From NCBI RefSeq assembly GCF_015832195.1, contig NC_052017.1, positions 49,429,652-49,493,651 on the forward strand: a stretch of 64,000 nt of DNA, written 5' to 3'. The notes under the pieces were generated by a model that saw nothing but the letters and a program-made list of their open reading frames with translations, did not search any database and was not told the DNA's origin. Both the position numbers and the translations under genes were made by a program. The stretch is from Motacilla alba alba (lineage: Eukaryota; Chordata; Aves; Passeriformes; Motacillidae). Position 1 is the first letter of the stretch; every line of letters starts with the position of its first letter. Of the stretch, positions 42,614 through 54,715 are shown piece after piece.

Positions 42614-45600
42614 GCGCTGCTCTCATTAGCAAGCCACTCCATATGATCCCTTTCACAGCTGCCAAGTTCGGTGATCACTCCCTGGTGAGATTTTTAGGGC
42701 ACTTTTAGGGGCTGTCAGCCAAGTGACATCCCTGAATGCAGTGGTTATAAATGTTCCCAGCTTTTTACAAAAATTAATAAGATCTTTCTTTTCTTCCATG
42801 TTAATGTCAGGACCAAACACAAGCTGACCTTTACCTCTAAGCCTCATTTTTTTTTCAATTGCAAAAGTGACTTGCTGTTTACTTCAGAATAGTAACAGTG
42901 AGACACAATTCATTAGTGTCTGTGGATTTCTTGGAGGTGCTGGGATGAGAGGAGCTGCAGAAGTGAGTAGAATATATCTTTCATTAGAATTATATGACAG
43001 TGTCATTGAGAGAGTTTTCTGGAAACTGACGGTAGATGCTTCCTCCCAAATAACCACAATTATGTCCCCTTCAAAATTTGCTTTCAGGAGCAAATCTTTT
43101 CCAAAACTTGGGATACCTCTCAAACAGAAAATTCAAATGTGATTTATTTGATAAGCATCTCAGGTATGAAGTAGCTACTTTTTCATAGTCATAACTCTAA
43201 AATCTTCAGTCCATATTTCATAAACGGACAAAATATATAGGAAAAAAAAGAGAACGCATTCTAAAAGAGAACACATCCTCTCTTTCTTACTCTAAAAACC
43301 AGTTCTAATTTTAAAATAATCTGGAAATTTGACCTGTCTTACAGAAAAGGCAGCCCTGCCTTACAGAAAAATTAATACCTTATTCAACTACCACCTTTCT
43401 AAGCAATCCTAGCCATTGTCAGCTGACCAGTCAGCTATGAAAACAATGAGGTTCTGTAGATTTACTGATGTATCTAAAAACTGAGGCTTCAGGTAATTCT
43501 ACATCTCTGTCAACTATTCCATGCATGGTGACAACTACAAGCCTGCCAGAGGAGTTGCTTGATAAATGGAATAGCTAATGTCTTCAGCCACATTCATAGT
43601 AGCATTTTATCCCTGCTTTTTTCTTGACACCCTTCCTTGTCAGCCGTTTGCAAAAGCTATTTCTGAAATAAAAAACCCATGGTATTCCCTTCCTTCCTCT
43701 ATCCCCCCTTCAGAGATGGCAATCAGAGGTTTTGCTGAAGGCATGTGAAGTTACTCTTCAAGACACTGCAAATGTCACCTCTTTTTCATATGTGTCAGGA
43801 GAGTTAGAAAGTCTGCACAATTATTAGACCCTAAGACAACATAAGACTCAAGAATTATTAGACTCAAAGACAGAATGCAGTAAAATTATTTAATGAGTGT
43901 TCCTAGTAACCACTTTTGTGCTCAGAATAAAACATGCAAACTCCTTTCCAAAGACTTGAAGCTAAGAATTTTAATAGACTGAATGACTGGTTTCCCTAAT
44001 GCATTCACTAACTGCAGCAAGCTGATTAAAATACTGGATACTGTAGAACCTTTCGGTTTCTGGTCTACAGAGCTCAGCTTATGCATCATTAACCATGTAT
44101 TACAGGTACACATAGCTATTTTACACAGAAGGGAAAAAGAAAATAGAATTTGTACATGCAGGATGCTGATTTTAACATTTTCCTTTTGGAATGGCAAAAA
44201 GCAAAGAAATTGAGAACAGGCTTTGTAGGAAGTCATCCTTCTCCAGTGAGAACTGTACCTGTATGAGAAGGCAATGAACAGACAGAAGCAATCCACTGGG
44301 TGAATCAAAACGGCTTTCAGTAAATATGTGGTGATGGTTTTTTATGTAAAAAGATGGTCTTTTTATGTAAAAAGCCTTTAATACAAAATAGCTGTTCTAT
44401 TAGAGAATGTGATAGGTAGTTGAAAAGCAGCTTGCCAAAGGAAAGCTTCTTCAGAGTGTGGGGATAATTCTGTAATTACCTTACTGACATAAATTTATGT
44501 TCCTATTTAGAAACAAATTCACATATTAATTTTACAGGATTGCTACAAAAAGGAAACAGGCTTAAGAAGCAGCAGTGTCAACAGTAGAGCCATGTAAGGT
44601 ATTGCTGAAATTCTGAAACTTTACTCTTCATTTAAATGAATTGCAGAAAACCATAAGTGCAGACTAGAACAAAAAACCCTCAAAAATACGTAAAACAAAC
44701 ATTCATTAATAAATGTGTAATTCAGAAAAGAGGGTGAGTTTCTCTTTATTACTGAACCCACTTTTTCATTTGTGACCTGTAGAACACTTAAGTCACAGGA
44801 AGGCCTTTTCCTGGAGCTCTGAAAATTTCAAGCAATAGTTTCCAGAGAAAAATGGTAGAGTGAATGCAACTATATCGAAGGAACTTCTTTGTATTTTTTA
44901 GCAATTACAGTCTACATAGTTCTTACAGTTGTTTTTCATCTTTCCTTACGGATGATATTTCAAATTATTCCATTAAGAATTTATAATCTAAAGTTTAGAT
45001 TCAGGGACATGAGGCAGAGGTTAAATTTATGCATATGTCAGGTCTCAGCAAAGTCAGCGGATCTCAAGCATAGGTTTAAAAAAGGTTTAAAATTAAAGTC
45101 CTGTATAATGATACTCTGAGCACACTGCCACTTTCTTGAACTGGTACATCTATTCAGCGAGCCACTGCAGCATGATTATTATTCACCCTGAGCTGAGCTC
45201 AAAAGAACTTTAGTTGCTGTCAAGTCACCTGTACACACTGATAGTGTCACTTTTTAGCTAAGTAACAAACAGCATGGTTGGTCTGATTGCAGTGACTGAG
45301 TAAAGTAGAAAAGCAAGAAGCTCTGAAGATGCCCACATCAGCTGATTGTAAGTACTACTTAAATTCAAAAGGAAATGAAAATTAGTTGCCACTTTATTAT
45401 TAAAAGGCTTTGCCCCTTGGTAAAGCAAATAAGACTATTCACTGTGACTCAATAGGAGCAATTTTGATTCACTGAAGTTTCAGATTAGAGAAATTGGATT
45501 AAGTCATGTGAATTAAATTTGTTGTAGAAAGAAAGAAAAAAAAGTCACCCAAATGGAACTTGGCATTTTATTCTTACTGGGAGGGAAAAATTTAAATGCA

Positions 45601-46678
45601 TTTTAAAGGAACCTCTTAGTGGTTTCTAAATATCTACTTTCTGATTTGTGTGTTTAAACTTTGGGAAGTGTTGAAAATGGCTCTTTGCTTTCAAATTAAA
45701 TGTGTGTATGTAAATCACATTGAATCTGCATAAAAGTACAGATTATGTAGGGTCCACAAGCCAACTGCTTCTCTTTCAACATTAATAACTCACTGACTTT
45801 TGTGCTACAACATTTAGATCTGGGTCCTTGGCATCCATGAGCAGCTCCTGCAGCGAAGGAAGCACACATACTTTTCCCAGTGCCCCAGTGCTGGAGTGCA
45901 GGGAGGCTGTAACGTGCTGCTAGAGGCTGTAATAACAACCACACATAGCACAGAGGGCTTCTCCCTGCTCCCGTTTATGGCAGGGTCAGGGGAGAGCAAA
46001 GGAGACATAAAACATGTTTCCCCCTAATTCAACTGCTTCAACTCCACTAAGCAGAATTCAGGCCCGGCTGAGGATTTCAGCACCTTCGTTGGAAAGTTTG
46101 CCCCATGGACATTAAAAATGGTTTGAATAATAAAATAACTTGCCTCTTGGTGTCATTATACCCTCTTTTTCAGATCAGTGATTTTATTAACAGATAATGC
46201 TGATAAAGATTTATTTTTATGAGATATTTTATGGCTTTTAAATATCATATGCAAGTTTTCAGTTCTTTGGCTCCTTGCAGTGCTGATTAGGATGGTGCCT
46301 CTTTTTTCCTCCTTTCCCCTGTTTCCAAAGCAACCATGAAATAAAATAGAAAAGCACACAGAGCTGAAGACATAAATTTTGAAGAAATAATTCTGACATA
46401 CAATTTTGAAAACCCTTTTCATGTCAGTGTCATTTTTGTAATTGATGTTACCAGTTTTATTTGTCTTTGTGTTTTCCCCTCAATAAACAATTCAAATATA
46501 CTTCAAGCACTCCTTTCATAAAAGGCAACTTGAAGACATATCAAGCAGCTTGATTTGGAAGTTTTTCCAGGATTTAGACAGCTTTCACATTTTACTAAAT
46601 GGTACACATTTTTTAAAATCTACTATTCAACATAATATTTCAACTGCCAAGAACAGTAATAGGAAGTCTATTACTTAC

Positions 46679-46849
46679 ATTTCAGTTCCAGTTTGATGAA
46701 GTCAGTGTTCCCCAGATTCTCAAGAAACACCCCATCTGATGCTGATGTTTTGAAGTAGAAAGAGATGTCTGCACTGGTTTCCCCTTGGAAGGTGGAGAAG
46801 TGGAGGTAAGATGATGAAGTAACGAAAGAAGCTGCATTCCAGTAATTCC
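46679..46849 (-). CDS. CNTNAP2: CNTNAP2 internal exon, N-terminal part of laminin-G domain 3
   Basis: CASPR2 is a single-pass neuronal adhesion protein of the neurexin superfamily. It binds contactin-2 and clusters Kv1 channels at juxtaparanodes. This 171 bp exon reads, after two leading bases of a split codon, as 56 codons beginning NYWNAASF and containing [20 protein letters not shown], then FLENLG and DFIKLELK. This is the opening of the third laminin-G domain and matches the CNTNAP2 type (recalled human residues about 795-850). The acceptor is a pyrimidine tract ending ctctgcag, before GG. The donor is T then GTAAGT. The final T joins CT of the next exon to make Ser, giving the KSATEV junction of the family. 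The exon is phase 1 at both ends, so skipping it would keep frame. The first base of its split 5' codon lies on an exon outside the window. Identity as CNTNAP2 rather than CNTNAP3/4/5 rests mainly on the downstream exons. Confidence 0.93.
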
Positions 46850-47529
46850 CTGCAGAGGATAGACAGGAAAGATATGTTTCAGTGCTCCATTGAAGCTGGT
46901 GGAAAAGTTGGAGATTTTAAGGTTCATCTATGCTACAGTGCTGTCTGTGCTGAAGAAAGAACCTCAAGCACCTTGATTCTTACTACCTCTGTTTTGTTTT
47001 TCTGGACATGGTGTGTCAGGTTTCAGAAGACAGAGCATGTTAACAGTAAATTTATTTTCAAGCTCTTAATTTATCATACCCAGTCATAGTCAAACGTTAT
47101 TATTACATGTTTATTATAGTAAGACTATCACGGGAGATCAGACAGAGGGGCAAAACACTAATTTGGTGTCTGCCTCACCTCAGGCACATGCTTTGCTTTC
47201 ATATATTGCTGCATGTGTGACTCGCCTTCAAAATTATTCTACACACTTACAATCCCTCCTGAAAGTGTAGCCATGTCTATCATGGCTATTAATTTAAATC
47301 AAAAGAAATTTCCAGTAAATGAAGCTAATCAATATAGAAAAATTAACATATGCACCTAATAGTCCCCTAGTACATTCCCACTGGAGAAATATAATAACAC
47401 CCAAGAACTATTACTGTACTTTAGCTAGAAGGATAGTCAAATTCAGTGCAAGGTAGCATTACAATGCAAAAAAGAAGTCATAAGATATAAAAGCAGGTAA
47501 GATTCTCTTAATAAGAAGATCAAAAGATT

Positions 47530-47887
47530 CATAAGAGAAGGCTTTGGGGTGACCTAATCGCTGCCTTCCAGTACCTGAAGGGAGGTACAATAAAGATGGA
47601 GAGGGATTTCTTACAAGGGCATGCAGTAAGAGGGCAAGAGGGAATGGCTTCAAACTGATAGCCAGTAGGTTTAGATTAGATATTAGAAAGAAATTCTTTA
47701 CTATGACGGTGGTGAGGTACGGGAACGGCTGCCTAGAGAAGCTGTGGATGCCCTATCCCTGGAAACGTTGAACAGGATTCTGAGCAACTGGTCTAGGGGA
47801 AGGTATCCCTATCCACAGCAGGGATGTTGGAACTAGACAATCTTTAAGGTCTCTTCCAAGCCAGGCCGTGTTACAATGATTCTATAG
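47530..47887 (+). repeat. CR1 LINE, 3' end copy
   Basis: This is a 5'-truncated CR1. It shows aggctttggggtgacctaat, cgctgccttccagtacctga and agggaggtacaataaagatg, then gtaagagggcaagagggaat, aagaaattctttactatga and tgagcaactggtctagggga. It closes with aaggtctcttccaagccagg and a ttacaatgattctatag ending. It has a non-LTR-type 3' terminus with no poly-A. Orientation is opposite to the host gene. Confidence 0.9.
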
Positions 47888-50800
47888 TGATGATATAGGT
47901 GATAGAGTAAGCCAATGAGAGACTGAAAGAGGTCATTCTAGTTTCATCAGAATGCTTATGTATCCAGCTTCAGAAATTCATTAGAATATCACTCATGATG
48001 TCATCACAGCTGAATCCTTAGTATTCCAGCTAATAAACACAATACTACTACTTTCCATTCCAGTCCAAAGTCCCAGATATTGCTTTTACATTGATTAATT
48101 ACTGAAGTAAGTGATAATGCTATTATTTATCTGGTTATCACTGGATGAATATGAATGAGGATGGCTGAAGCTTCAGAAGATCAGCTGTGATGGTATATTA
48201 CACTACTGGCCTACACCCATTTCAGAAGTTTTATTATTTGAGTAATTATTGATGTCTATTCAATTTTAAATTGAACATCTGAATTAGCAGGTGTTTTTAG
48301 GTATAAATAAAAGCATACTATTGCTTTCCATAGTACTATTCCATATCCTCCATTATAATTCTGCCTCTCTCAAGGATTTAGGGTATTTGGAAAAAGAAGC
48401 CATTTTCCATTTAGTTCAATGCATCCCAGGAGGAAAGTTGTAATTGAGATTTTGTGTGTGTATATGTGTAAACACACATTTGAGCAGTGAAAATGGCAAG
48501 AAATAGGCATTCATGAAACAGGTATGGGTTTGTGAATTAACCAGTTGGGCTAGATCAGGTAGTTTTCAACATGTATTACTATTTACCCTCCTTATACAAA
48601 TGAATAATTTCCAGATTGAATGCTACTAATGATTTCTATAGAAATGTCAATAATCTTCGTATAATAAACCTACGTGGGTAAGAAATATCTGCTCCTTATT
48701 TGCAAAGTTGTTCTCTGAAAACATACCTAGTGCTAAAGCAGCACAGATAAAAAAAGTCTTGAATTTTATTTTCATTCGTGGTCTCAGGTCTCTTTCTCTC
48801 TCACTTTTCAAACTGCTCTCTCAATATTAGGGTTGCTTATGGTCTAGATGCATGAGTGCTTTGTCAATAATCTGTAAATACAGGGTCCAAATGGACTTTT
48901 TATATGCTCTTCCATTTGCAGATGTACCTGGACATCTCTATTTTACTTTACTGGTACCTACAGATATGCTAGCTGCTGGCAGAATCTCAAAAAAGATTTT
49001 ACTTTACTGAATAAACTCACATGAAATAAGTGGGACTCAAACAAAAAGCCGGGAATATGTTAATACAATCTCTGTTCAGGAGCTAATTTAGCTGCCCTGA
49101 ATAACCTTGTAGAAATGCTTGAATGTCTTTGTAACTTAAATAAGTATTTTAGATCCCTAGCTTTACATTCCTTGAATATTACCAAACTTGTTAGCCTAAA
49201 ATGTGAAGAACACATGAAAAGTACAATTGCTGTGAATGTGATGAGAGCTATAAAATTCAAGTACTACTGGAGACAAATCTCTCTTCAGCAAGAAAGGTGT
49301 CTCCAGCCACCTCACTTCACCAAAAGAGACCAACACAGTGTATTATCATAATTAATATTTCAATAAAGTAGAGAAGAGTAGGACCTGCTATATGAAACAG
49401 CTATATATTTTGCAGTATTGCATTTACATATTTTTAATTATCTTGCAAACTTGAAACCATTAAATGCAATTTGACAGAGACTTTGCAATGCTGGGGCACT
49501 GTGGGTTAAATCCTTAACTATGAGAGTGCATAACCCAAATGCTGATTTTCCTTTACAGAGCAGTAGTTTTCAGCTGTACGTGACCAGTTGGAGATTTTAG
49601 GATTGGTCTTATTTGTGGATTTATCCAGCAGGGTCCAGCTCTATGGCAAAGATTTCACATCTTTACCACAGCACACTTGCAAGAAGGACTGCTGCTTCTG
49701 AGTGCCACTGCAGGGCCAGATAGGCAGGTGGGTTCAGGTGGAGCCTTCATCACCTTCTTATTGAAACTAAATGAATCAATTTTTATTTAGAGCTACATCC
49801 AGCCTGCTGAAGAGCTCCATCACTAAGGATTTTACATTTAATTCAAAATGCTATGATTTGACTTTGCAGAAAACCTTGTCTGCAGATGTTATTGGTGAGA
49901 GAGAAATATAAACAATTCAGACAGAATTGGAGACTCTGCACCTTGAGAGAGACATCTTCAAAGACTATTCATAAAAAAATTCCTATGAAGATAAAACCAT
50001 ATTTTTGCACTCTAGTATACATTAATCTCAAATCAGTTCAAGGGGAAAAATATTTTTATTAAAGAGTACAATAGAAATGTTTTGCCAAACATAAATAATG
50101 ATTTTTATCATAAAATGATACCTTTTGATAAGAAATGGGCTCCCTAAGGAAATACTGTATAAAAATCCACTTTCCACACATTTATTTCAGTTTCTTGCTA
50201 GGAACTTTTATCAGTCACTATGCCACAAAATTTCTTTGGTACATTGTCACAATTCTTTCCTCAAGTGGTTTGAACATATTGATCCTACAGGCATTTTTCT
50301 CCCACTTTAAGCTGACAAGCTGTAGATGGAGAAAACTGGGACTGGAACTTAAACCATAGAGTAGACGTATGGCTCAGAAATATCAGACAGAAGGTGGAAA
50401 AGAGAGTTATTTAGAAAGAACACTATAAATGATAAGTTTTTAATTTATAATAATACCAGAGTCTAAAGATGATTTTTATTGTATTATCTGAAACATGATG
50501 TTATAACTCTACTTTCTTCTCTGAAACTCCAACTATAAATCAGTAATGAAGACCACAGCTCTGTTGTGCAGTTCTGTTGGTTTAAACTCACTTAGTGTTT
50601 AAATTTGATTTAAACCAATTAAACAGGTACAGAGCATGCTGCTGTCATGGAAGCACAAATACAAATCAATCAAGACACCAGACAAGCCTTTTCAGCCATT
50701 TGCAACTCAAGATAAATGTGGAGATCCCCAAGGCATGGCTGTGTTTTTCATAAAATTGCACATCTCCTGGTGATGACAGTAAGCCTTAGGACGCAGGGCA

Positions 50801-52689
50801 CGCATAGGCAGGAAAGGGAATTGCTGACCACAGTGCCAGAGGAAACTGCCATGGATGTTTGCCTGGATCCAGGCAGGAAACAGAGCCATTGCTGAGACAG
50901 AGGTGCTTCAATGCACCAAGCAAGTAACACTTTGTGATTCTGTTTTAATTTGTGTCAAGGTTGCTCACTGCTCTGCATCTCCGCTGTGAAAATTAAAATA
51001 AAACTCATTTAGCTCCTGCAAAACACTCTTATTGAGTTCTCATCAGTTTTCCTAACCCTGAGTTACAGTGTTCTTTGTAATTTGTATCATACAAAATGTC
51101 TCTTCTACTGCTCCAAAAAGACTCAGTCTCAGACAGGTGGCTGCACTGTAATTGCAAAGGTGTAATTTTTACAAGAACAGAGATAGTCTGTAGCCACAAG
51201 AAACCAGCCCTACCACAAATGTTAATGAGAAGGGACACATCTTAAATCTCAGATAAAAAGATGAACTAAGACTTGAAGATTTTTTCCAATGAAGTCCTAC
51301 CTCAGTGAGAAGGAAGGAGACCCATAATACTGACAGGGGCGAACACACTTTGTCCTGAGTTATGCAACATGAACAGGCATCTTTTAATGTGTGGCAACTC
51401 TCTAACTTGAAAACATAGAGTCACTGGCCTTATAGTAATCAGCCTTTCAGCTTCTTTTTTGCAATATTTTTGTTCAGAGCTCCCTTGCTGGCTCCCATCA
51501 ATATCTTCTTTCTTAGCATGATTGAAATTCATGCTTTAACACCATCAATTTCACTTTTACATTTAAACCCAATTGAAATTGATAATGGCAATACCAGAAC
51601 TGTAAAAGACATCAGTGCTTTTAGCCCTGCTAGGCAATCGCACTAGAGAACGAATGCTGCAGTGTCAGGCAGCTCTTATGTATTACAATAGACCAGAAAC
51701 CTCCAGGGCCCTCATCTGCAGCAAAACAGATTTTCTATCAAAACCATTATGTGAATAAAATGTAAGAATAGTCTTCTATTTCAGAGGAGATGGATGTGTG
51801 AATGGAAAACTGTTCTGTGGCACAAAGTAATGGATTGAGATTATCCATACAATTATGCTCAACAAATCAAGTTGGTGTTTTTTTTTCCTTTTTTCTTTTT
51901 CCATTCTGAGATAGGAATTTATGCATGCACACAGAGCATTTTGGGTACCAGTATAGCAACAATCACACCTCAGACTCAAGTCTTCAGATCCATTTCAGAG
52001 TGGAACTGGCTGTAATGAAAACCATATTTGCTGTTGGACTTTCTATTTGAAAAGTCAAAGAAAATTGGCAGTGTTTCTTGCACTGAGTTGTACTTTATTG
52101 TGAAAGATGTAACCATGACCTCAAGGCAGGGCAGGTACTTTTCTGCCATCAGCGCTAATCTTAGGGATCAAGCTGAGCTTAGGGATCGAATCTTCAGTCT
52201 GAGCTGGAGTGGCGGGTGTGTTGGGGGAGAGGAGAGCAAGGGTGGCAAGTCGTCAGCATTCTCTCCTTTGCTGGGAGGGCTGCTATGCCAGTGGTTTCTT
52301 CCTGACTGAAATATCTGCTTGGTGTCATTTTTCGTTGTGCTAAAATGCTTTTAAACCTTTGTTTTTCTCTGGTGTGCAACTCCATGCTACATCTACTATG
52401 TTTCACTCTACTACATTTACTATATTTAATACACATATGATTAACTATATGTGGTAATTTATTGCATTTCTTTGATTTCTTTGGTACCCCTAGAATCAGT
52501 TTTGACCAGATCCAGTCCTGAATTAATTTGCTTGTTGGTGAGTTGCTTAGTGCCTTGGGTCCCCTGTATCAGTCAGTGCCCTGTGCCTGTATCCCTTTGT
52601 CCAGAATCCCACGTTTCCAGTTTTCAGGACTGAAATATATGGCTGAATATATGCCAGTTGTGCATTTCTCTGCCCACTGCCATTATCCT

Positions 52690-53335
52690 TATTGGTCCTG
52701 CACCTGGGCCACAACAACCCCATGCACTGCTGCAGGCTGGGGCAGTGCAGTTGGAAAACTGCTCAGGAGAAAGGGATTGGGAGCTGACAGCCAGATGGAT
52801 ACATGAGCTAGCAGTGTGCCTAGGTGACCAAGGGCATCTTGGCCTATATCGTGAGTAGTGTGGCCAGTAGGAGTAGGAAAGAGATTGTCCTGCTGTACTC
52901 ATCAACGGCGAGGTTGCACCTCGAGCACTGTGTCCAGTTCTGTGTCATTCGCTTCAAAAAGGACATTGAGGCACTGGAGTATGTCCAAAGAGGGCCATGA
53001 AGGTGGGGAAGGGTCTAGGAAACATGTCTTATGAGGAGCAGCTGCAGGAAGTGGAGTTTTAAGCCTGGAGAAAAGAAGGCTCAAGAGGGACTGCTTGAAG
53101 AAAGTTGTAGTGGAGTAGGGGTCAGTCTTTCTTGGCACATCTTAGGTAAAAGAGTGAGAGGAAATGGCATTTAGTTTCGCCAGGGGAAGATAAGATTGGC
53201 TCTTACAAAAGATGTCTGCATGAGGCACTTGGGGATGTGATTTAGGTGATTTAAGCAATGATGGTGTTGCTGGGCTGACAGTTGGACTAGATGGTCTTGA
53301 AGACCTCTTCCAACCTTGATGATTCTGTGGTTATG
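52690..53335 (+). repeat. CR1 LINE, 3' end copy
   Basis: The copy starts at ttggtcctgcacctgggcca followed by caacaaccccatgcactg, and continues through gagctagcagtgtgcctagg and gttgcacctcgagcactgtg. Further 3' are tccagttctgtgtcattcgc, aaggacattgaggcactgga and cttatgaggagcagctgcag. It ends gttggactagatggtcttga, agacctcttccaaccttgat, gattctgtgg. Compared with the usual CR1 3' end, a stretch after the ttagtttcgccagggg segment appears deleted. There are no intact frames. Confidence 0.92.
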
Positions 53336-53461
53336 TTAGTCATCGATATCTTATTCTGCAAAAAGTAACTACTCTTTACTATTATCTACATAAAAGGGGG
53401 TTGTACCATAAGAAGATAAGCAAAGATAGTACAAACTATGTATAGTAATCCTGCCATTAGG

Positions 53462-53478
53462 AAAAAAAAAAAAAAAAA
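53462..53478 (+). repeat. Poly-A tract of 17 bases
   Basis: An uninterrupted A17 run about 125 bp after the end of the CR1 copy at 52690-53335. CR1 elements do not end in poly-A, so this is a separate simple-sequence feature. Confidence 0.9.
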
Positions 53479-54131
53479 GTTGTTTCATCTGAACAACGTT
53501 TGAGGCAGTGCTCAAAATAGTCCAAGCCTCTGTGGTCTTGAATACTCCCTACCATACCCAAAGACTAATTAGAGACAGCAATAATATATTTCTTGGGCTG
53601 TGGGTTAACAATTTATCAACATCACAGCAGAATATCACTTGAAAAGAAGCATGTAAATTGCTACTTAATTTAAAATTAAGATGGTAGAGTCCTGATTTAC
53701 TCAATCCAAACCTGAATCAAGAAAAATAAACCAGAAGAGCTGCTACACATGATGTTGCCTTAATAGCAGAAAAGTCTTTTGACAACACACAGGAAAAATA
53801 ATCCCCAAGTGAACAGATGGAGAGTGTATTAGCACTGTATAACAGCAAACTGACTTACCCCCTTTCAGGCTAAATAAAAATATAGGTGAGATTTCAATTT
53901 CCAAGCTAAAACTAGCTATGGATCTTTCAACAAAGTAACAAATGGCTGGAAGTCCTTAACAAAACCTGCTGAGAATATCAATACATATAGAGATAAGCTC
54001 AGAGTTAACAAAACAGAAAACTTAGCACTGCAGTGGTTACTGTAATGTTAAAGACAATTCCAATTTTAAAAGATAAATTATAAATTGCAGAATTTTTTTA
54101 CATTGACCTTTTTATACCTTGACTTTTTTTT

Positions 54132-54715
54132 TTTTCATTGACCATCTAGTCCAAATGCCTGACCACTTTAGAGCTGACCAAAAGGTAAATCATGGCTTTA
54201 AGAATGCTGTCCTTAAATACTGTCTTAAACACTGACAGGCACAGGCATCAGCCACCTCTCCAGAAAGCCAGGTCCAGGGCTTGGTCACCTTCCCAGTACA
54301 AAAAATGTCCCCATGTCAAGCATGAACCTTCCCTGATGGGTGCAGCTTTTAGCCGTTCCTATGTGTCCTGGCACTGGGTACCAGGGAGAAGAGCTCAACA
54401 CCTCCTTTTTCTGACTCCTGTTTAGTCTCCTGTGAACCAGCGCTCCCAGAACCCTCTCTGCAGGGCTGTTGTCCAGACACTTCTCTCCCATGTCTCTGCC
54501 TGACATAGCTCCATAGGGCAGAATCTGGCATTTTGACTTATTAAATTTCATCCCATTAATCAAAGCCTAATGATCCATTCTCTCAGATTCCTCTGCAAGA
54601 GTTCTTGTCCCTCAAGAGAATCAACAGCAACTCCCAGTTTGGTTTAATCAGCAAACTTGCTGATGGTGCATTCAACTACTGCACGCAGATTGTTGATAAA
54701 TATATAACCCCTTCA
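54132..54715 (-). repeat. CR1 LINE, 3' end copy, minus orientation
   Basis: On the minus strand it runs from tatttatcaacaatctgcgt through tgcaccatcagcaagtttgc, caaactgggagttgctgttg and gggatgaaatttaataagtc to ggtggctgatgcctgtgcct, gtcagtgtttaagacagtat and a terminal catttggactagatggtcaa. A short minus-strand open frame here (54285-54563, with MKFNKSKCQILPYG) is a remnant of the CR1 ORF2 C-terminus, not a host gene. This copy is in the same orientation as CNTNAP2 transcription. Confidence 0.88.

Larger units (their letters stand above)
27122..46678 (-). other. CNTNAP2 intron, 19.6 kb, with most of the retroelement fragments
   Basis: This is the largest complete intron in the window. It holds CR1 fragments at 29609-29734, 30890-31405, 34044-34772 and 34773-35180, and a solo LTR at about 33712-34022. 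It also has a perfect hairpin at 38424-38450 and a 15 bp tandem duplication at 42584-42613. Stretches between these (27122-29600, 35180-38420, 38450-46678) are AT-rich with only short homopolymers. I recognise no gene in them. Confidence 0.85.

Noticed and set aside
46682..46927. 81-residue minus-strand open frame across the first CNTNAP2 exon
   Set aside because: It is in the wrong frame. The correct frame gives the laminin-G sequence and matches exon phases.
54285..54563. 92-residue minus-strand open frame
   Set aside because: It is the decayed C-terminal end of CR1 ORF2, not a host gene.
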